This document shows positions 17,301-20,850 of a DNA stretch of 20,850 bases, piece after piece. The stretch's first letter is position 1; each line of letters starts with the position of its first letter. The stretch lies in the NCBI GenBank assembly GCA_024181965.1, contig BQXS01011107.1, forward strand, positions 1-20,850. The letters are read 5' to 3'. Source of the stretch: Aduncisulcus paluster (Eukaryota; Fornicata). Below the pieces are notes generated by a model. That model was not told the origin of the DNA, made no database searches, and worked only from the letters and a program-made list of their open reading frames with translations. A program made the translations under genes and the position numbers.

Positions 17301-20300
17301 CTAGTCCAATAGTATCTTCCCCCTTTTCAAACCCATTTCTTGTATCTTCATGCGTCTCTGATAAAATGAAATATCGTGTGAAACTCTGGAAACACCTTGA
17401 AAGATTTCATTTAAGTCTTTCTTCTACTCCCCGCTCCATTCCTTTATGGAAACAGAAGCTATCAAAGCTATGGTCAGATTGCATTGAAATATATCAGCGA
17501 GTTCTTGATGATCGAACATCCATTTTCAATCAATTGGCAAATTTTTCATCCATGTTGAAATCTAGTCAACAAAATGAAAGTAGTCAAAGTTTGTACGATA
17601 CATTTCATATCGACAAACTCCTCTCGGATTTGTACAATACTCAACATCTAACCTTGATGTGTTTTCAAAACATGAAAAAGCTGGGAACATATCAGGATCG
17701 AGTGGATGTTCTTGTGTTAATCGGTTCATTTGTTCTGAATATTCTCCTTGATAATGTTTCTGCTCAGCATTGGTTTCAGGAGGCATCTTTGCAATTATCT
17801 GAGGATAAGCAGCTATTTCTGAAGCTTTCTGTCGATGAACTCAGTCGAGTCTTGAGAACTAAACACATTGAATGTGACCGCCTTGACAAACGGATCCAAA
17901 AGCTTGAAAAGATGAACATAAGCTTGATGTGTTCTTTGGATTCATATAAACATAATCAATCTGTTGACAAAGCAAAAGAATATAATCAAGATCCCATCCA
18001 AATTCATCAATCAGAAAAGAACCATTTATTGTATTCTCCCAGAATACCTTCGCTTGTAAATCACTTTCTCTCTGCATATTCAAAGATACTTAAATTCCCA
18101 GAAGATCCTCAAATGGATGTTTCCGGCGTTATTCCCCCTCTTGATGTTCCAGAGATGATTCCAAGTATCAAAGAGAGTCGTCGTGAAGCCATGTTAGATA
18201 GAACATTGTCACATTCATCTTCATGCTGTCCAACGTATGAAGGATCCTCATCCATTGATGGTTTAAATTTTACAGACAAATCATCTCATTCCATTCCTCA
18301 TAGTTCAAGACATACCTCGTCTTCTGACCTATCTTCATGGATGGAATATCATGCTGACACGGCTGTATATTATTTATATCCAATGTATATCCCTTTTTTT
18401 TCTATCGGTATAAATTCATCTTCTCACGATTCGAATGAAAATAATTGTGATAACAATCCACATCAATTTCCACTTGATCTTCCACAAGAATTGAAAACAA
18501 TTTTTACACTCAAATCATTACAAACAATTGAATCTTTGAATTACAAAACACCTCTTATATATAAAATTCCATCAAAGTTGGTATTATTTGATGATTTTAA
18601 CATGAATATTCCTGATAAAATCCAGAATAGATTTTCTAATCATCATCATATTTGTACTTCAAAACCTCTTGTTATCAAAAAGATAAAGTACCGCCTATCT
18701 ATTTGGATTAAGCTATTTCTATTCCAATTCATTATTTTATCGTGTTGTATATTCTTGAAATGTCGCCATTTGTTATCATCTCATCATATCTCCCATGTGT
18801 TTCATCAAATTGAAGAATATTTTGCGGTAATTGGAATGATTCTCTCATTTTGCTGCTTTTTTGTGATAAATTCAACCACATCGCAGATTTTCAATATTGA
18901 AGATACCATTCATAATCAATGTTGGGATGAATCTTTAAAGGATAAAAGTCAAAAAACCAATATGGGAACACCTTTGAAGGTATTTTTGAGTGAATATGAA
19001 TTAATTCCACAAATATGTCATTATGAAGAACGAATAGTTGCTTTATTTGGTGAAATTGCCATATTTACAAACAATGAATTTAATATCGAAAATTATTCAA
19101 TTTTTTCGGATGATATTGGTACCTTTTGTGATTTTCCAATCCCAAATACTTCGAGAGAGCCTCCTTCTCTTCCTCTCGAACCTCTTTGGCCTTTCAACCT
19201 TTCTTCAAATGGATATAGATATTCTGAGATGGGGATAATACAAGAATCTAGTAGGATATTTCATGATCGAAATAATTCAAGGGATTCAAAACTTTTGAAT
19301 CATTGGTCTTATTTATATTCACAAGCACAAATAACTGATCCAAATAATGTCAAACATCCATTCCTATCACTCCATGGGAACATTGTGCATAATTTGATGG
19401 AATATTTGATAAATATTGATAAAATATGTCGTCAATTAGAGCATATTCTGGATAGATATTATTTCCAAGATATTGATATAGATAATCTCGATGGATTTTA
19501 TGAGGATCTTGCCGATTTATCAAAATTAAGAACACATATGAAAGATTCTTCCGTTAATATTCTGAATAATCTTCAGTCTATGACAATTTTCCCTTCCTTT
19601 GAGTGGTCTTTCCTTCATCAATTTTCAGAGTATTCCCTCCCATTGTTTCTTATAATTGGAATTACCAATATTATTGTTTTGGTTCTTGTCGTTTTGATTC
19701 CATTCTACAGGTTAATTTGCCAACAAAGTGCAATTTTGCAATTATTGGGGCAAATTCCTTCATTCGAGTGGAAATCTATATCAAAAGCATATTCGTCCAT
19801 TGATTTGACTTCTTTAATGAAATTATTTGAGAATGGGAATACAAACTCTATATTTTTTCAATCTAAAGCGATGGAAACTCTCGTATTTCTAATGTTGCAA
19901 TCGAAACAGTTGAATTTAAACATGAACAATATATTAACCCGGAAAAAGCAAATACTTCTTGAGTTACAGAGAAAACACACTCATTTACAGAAAGAATTAG
20001 ATTCTTATGTCCGAATTATTGGGAAACGTTGCCAATCATCCCATATTATCGAAGAAATACCAGACAGTCAGAATTCAATGGGTTGTTTTGAAAGCACATC
20101 AAAATATACCATGCCTGAAACAGAACGGATATCCGTTGAAACCGAAAGACTCTCTGTTAAGACAGATAGAACACATTTGATTCCAAAAGATGGAATTTCT
20201 CCAAGAGATACTTCTTCAAGCACGGATTCTTCATCACTTGACTCCAATTCTGATGAAAATCGGGATATTTATCAGTCGATAGAGCATTTAAATGAGTGTT

Positions 20301-20850
20301 CTCCAAGAAAAGATGCACCTTCGGGGTTATTTTCCCCTTGGAATTCTGGAGAATGTATTTCATCGATTACATATATTGAAAAATCAGATTCTGATTCTTC
20401 TCTCAGTGAATGTCAGTTTTCGCACCAACTTAACCAAAGTAGATCGGCACCTCTCACTCCAAGCTCCAGTCCGAGTCCCGTATCTTCATCAAGGTTTCCT
20501 TCAGCACAAATACCAATCATTTGCATTGATAATGAGCTAGCTACAACAGCTGTTTCAAAAAAATCAACGGAAAATATCCGGATGTTCTTTGAAGAAATTG
20601 ATATATCTATGAACGAAGAAGAGACAACTCATTCCTCAATCCTGAACACATCTTCCACAACTGTCAAAGATGATAACCCTTCTGCTCTTTCTGAAAATAG
20701 CTATATTGAAGATTCCGAGGACTCATATGAGCATGTCTATCATTTCACCCATTCCAAAGAATTTCCCTGGGAGAAGGAAGATGATATCGAATTTACAAAT
20801 AGATCGTTCTCCGTTCCACATCCTAAAACGGATCTCCCGGAGAAAATTCG
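14345..20850 (+). CDS. Giant membrane protein, at least 2168 residues (3' partial), unknown family
   Basis: One frame is open from ATG 14345-14347 to the right edge with no stop; an in-frame TAA at 14336-14338 fixes this ATG as the start. Residues 1-25 form a hydrophobic signal anchor (MIIFLNLICIFLIFITSYVF). A moderately hydrophobic stretch lies at about 176-197. Residues about 200-1450 are Ser/Asn/His-rich with possible folded islands around 560-690 and 1000-1200, including a short coiled coil near 1162-1200. Then come TM helices at about 1457-1477 and 1492-1510, a roughly 250-residue loop with probable N-glycosylation sites, and a strong TM at 1764-1786. Straight after it is ICQQ-SAILQLLGQIP (1791-1805), then a coiled coil at 1852-1893 and an acidic Ser-rich tail. 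TM, loop, TM and a juxtamembrane 'LLxxIP' element recall large protist TmcB-like/cyclase receptors, but no PAS, cyclase or kinase domain appears before the edge. Membrane signalling is inference; the long open frame is direct. Confidence 0.85.
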   Translation, partial: MIIFLNLICIFLIFITSYVFSRVIINGVSDICLTRASDIVSYIWTRLKPNYVKIMSLISKNKDETCGHDVVERGLTKQYSNIDYEKLLSLLLDLGDSELLMMDNDISPVLLFNIFALRQPICINNKYSWTIVDVEILGRLITAIYQDNIPSLTLFSSQNNTLQYHTKMAKSIDFKHFLVDFIYSIILFPLKLVQLAYHKLKYSLIQDNLWKQYHFHSKLMFNNENKDSNDIEKVDLDKVDNVLSDQQSHLFLLSNVLSDRSEGLFKGLSLPLLSPIFIPRYIGFTSNYLFELSFDEESRFSQSVEICSGNFCSQFQRKHSRKRQPSILRSVPFTSNFYDLIGSQTSDSDSFNTTRSRFLRYSSSRNLNNEGNNSIIFSMLLSDRRKMERFNPSSRFKQNRKSSRSSVDHREQFSALNEYNDTTELSLSDPSFCDEYVRDLVPHRWSQMHRRTLQSRNLSSTPRTRSINCLKDIKSCVPSINEERILNYFNNCNGSAEHESFPYQFVQYSKIFSINRRINPQIFPFPTKLRGQRRKKFPPNSNSHCSEFEVSVSHTLLNKQVQAAIGERLCCRILYHHLINDSISLISWHNRPHFVVSFLHFLSCPASWINYDSILSSMKNIAKFLVYFQNKNQIRTKGFRLISRTIFNDIFDSHFETILSSFFKFITEMNPNEPLNMSEIMNTHCNNNHMYESMPMSSAKRLSINNSIVQYSYTSRKIVIPKDYILSKISFDRSVVSHPTLLFLNNQPNRKTPGQEFVKERGGIKSTIQMWKSQFPKKTHLQASDPSVVTSLIKQCTFKLIKKHPRSMNSPNVDCSFPQYLSSSRISSLPLKLLPIIKPTIFQRYFEPVHPSTQCGSRRPGNSSSSSSSGVVIPRLEINNLINPSHFGERKMSIDVIQEENEDVSSFRVRNDSCNRSNTNTAKTTTSYPSSSCSCLPLQKDVNNGHSSLLDIEISKCQESDIPDDEEEETISHIFNFENHRSSVFSSPIVSSPFSNPFLVSSCVSDKMKYRVKLWKHLERFHLSLSSTPRSIPLWKQKLSKLWSDCIEIYQRVLDDRTSIFNQLANFSSMLKSSQQNESSQSLYDTFHIDKLLSDLYNTQHLTLMCFQNMKKLGTYQDRVDVLVLIGSFVLNILLDNVSAQHWFQEASLQLSEDKQLFLKLSVDELSRVLRTKHIECDRLDKRIQKLEKMNISLMCSLDSYKHNQSVDKAKEYNQDPIQIHQSEKNHLLYSPRIPSLVNHFLSAYSKILKFPEDPQMDVSGVIPPLDVPEMIPSIKESRREAMLDRTLSHSSSCCPTYEGSSSIDGLNFTDKSSHSIPHSSRHTSSSDLSSWMEYHADTAVYYLYPMYIPFFSIGINSSSHDSNENNCDNNPHQFPLDLPQELKTIFTLKSLQTIESLNYKTPLIYKIPSKLVLFDDFNMNIPDKIQNRFSNHHHICTSKPLVIKKIKYRLSIWIKLFLFQFIILSCCIFLKCRHLLSSHHISHVFHQIEEYFAVIGMILSFCCFFVINSTTSQIFNIEDTIHNQCWDESLKDKSQKTNMGTPLKVFLSEYELIPQICHYEERIVALFGEIAIFTNNEFNIENYSIFSDDIGTFCDFPIPNTSREPPSLPLEPLWPFNLSSNGYRYSEMGIIQESSRIFHDRNNSRDSKLLNHWSYLYSQAQITDPNNVKHPFLSLHGNIVHNLMEYLINIDKICRQLEHILDRYYFQDIDIDNLDGFYEDLADLSKLRTHMKDSSVNILNNLQSMTIFPSFEWSFLHQFSEYSLPLFLIIGITNIIVLVLVVLIPFYRLICQQSAILQLLGQIPSFEWKSISKAYSSIDLTSLMKLFENGNTNSIFFQSKAMETLVFLMLQSKQLNLNMNNILTRKKQILLELQRKHTHLQKELDSYVRIIGKRCQSSHIIEEIPDSQNSMGCFESTSKYTMPETERISVETERLSVKTDRTHLIPKDGISPRDTSSSTDSSSLDSNSDENRDIYQSIEHLNECSPRKDAPSGLFSPWNSGECISSITYIEKSDSDSSLSECQFSHQLNQSRSAPLTPSSSPSPVSSSRFPSAQIPIICIDNELATTAVSKKSTENIRMFFEEIDISMNEEETTHSSILNTSSTTVKDDNPSALSENSYIEDSEDSYEHVYHFTHSKEFPWEKEDDIEFTNRSFSVPHPKTDLPEKI

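Noticed and set aside
1-20850. tRNA, rRNA, snRNA, CRISPR arrays and mobile elements
   Set aside because: A read-through of the spacers showed no tRNA T-loop signatures, no snRNA hallmarks, no direct-repeat arrays, and no transposase, reverse transcriptase or terminal repeats. Faint matches were inside coding regions.

Overview
The window looks like nuclear DNA from an intron-poor microbial eukaryote. The genes are long, mostly uninterrupted reading frames with eukaryotic content: an ER-type DnaJ with a signal peptide, an RRM/zinc-knuckle/RGG RNA-binding protein, and very large Ser-rich coiled-coil or membrane proteins. They are separated by short AT-rich spacers of about 260-480 bp, some with AATAAA-type signals. 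TAA, TAG and TGA all end genes, so the code appears standard, which argues against ciliates with reassigned stops. No splice sites are needed in any gene. A metamonad-like flagellate (fornicate or parabasalid type) is my best guess, but it is inference from gene style only.

Layout. 1-189 (+) is the C-terminal tail of a single-pass membrane protein that runs in from the left. 460-639 (-) is a possible small gene of 59 codons. 640-918 is a spacer with a TATA-like box and a nested inverted repeat. 919-2040 (-) is an ER-lumenal type I J-protein. 2041-2519 is a divergent promoter spacer. 2520-3257 (+) is the RRM/CCHC/RGG protein. 3521-10762 (+) is a 2413-residue Ser-rich coiled-coil protein of unknown family. 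10763-11103 is a convergent 3' spacer with overlapping palindromes. 11104-11799 (-) is a 231-residue helical orphan. 12081-13982 (-) is a roughly 8-TM orphan membrane protein. 13983-14344 is a divergent promoter spacer with a perfect 9-bp inverted repeat. 14345 to the right edge (+) is one uninterrupted reading frame of at least 2168 codons with no stop inside the window. It is easily missed because it is open at the edge.

How the genes relate. There is no operon logic. The DnaJ and RRM genes are divergent and housekeeping-like. The 2413-residue protein looks like a cytoskeletal or flagellar scaffold, with a long coiled coil, two dynein-light-chain-like short motifs and a compact helical C-terminus. 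The right third is the most unusual part. A divergent pair of membrane-protein genes shares a 362-bp intergenic region. The giant one has an N-terminal hydrophobic anchor, then about 1400 mostly soluble residues, then TM pair, a loop of about 250 residues, a further TM and an 'ILQLLGQIP' juxtamembrane motif. That layout resembles large protist membrane receptors of the TmcB/cyclase-associated kind, but any catalytic domain would lie beyond the window.
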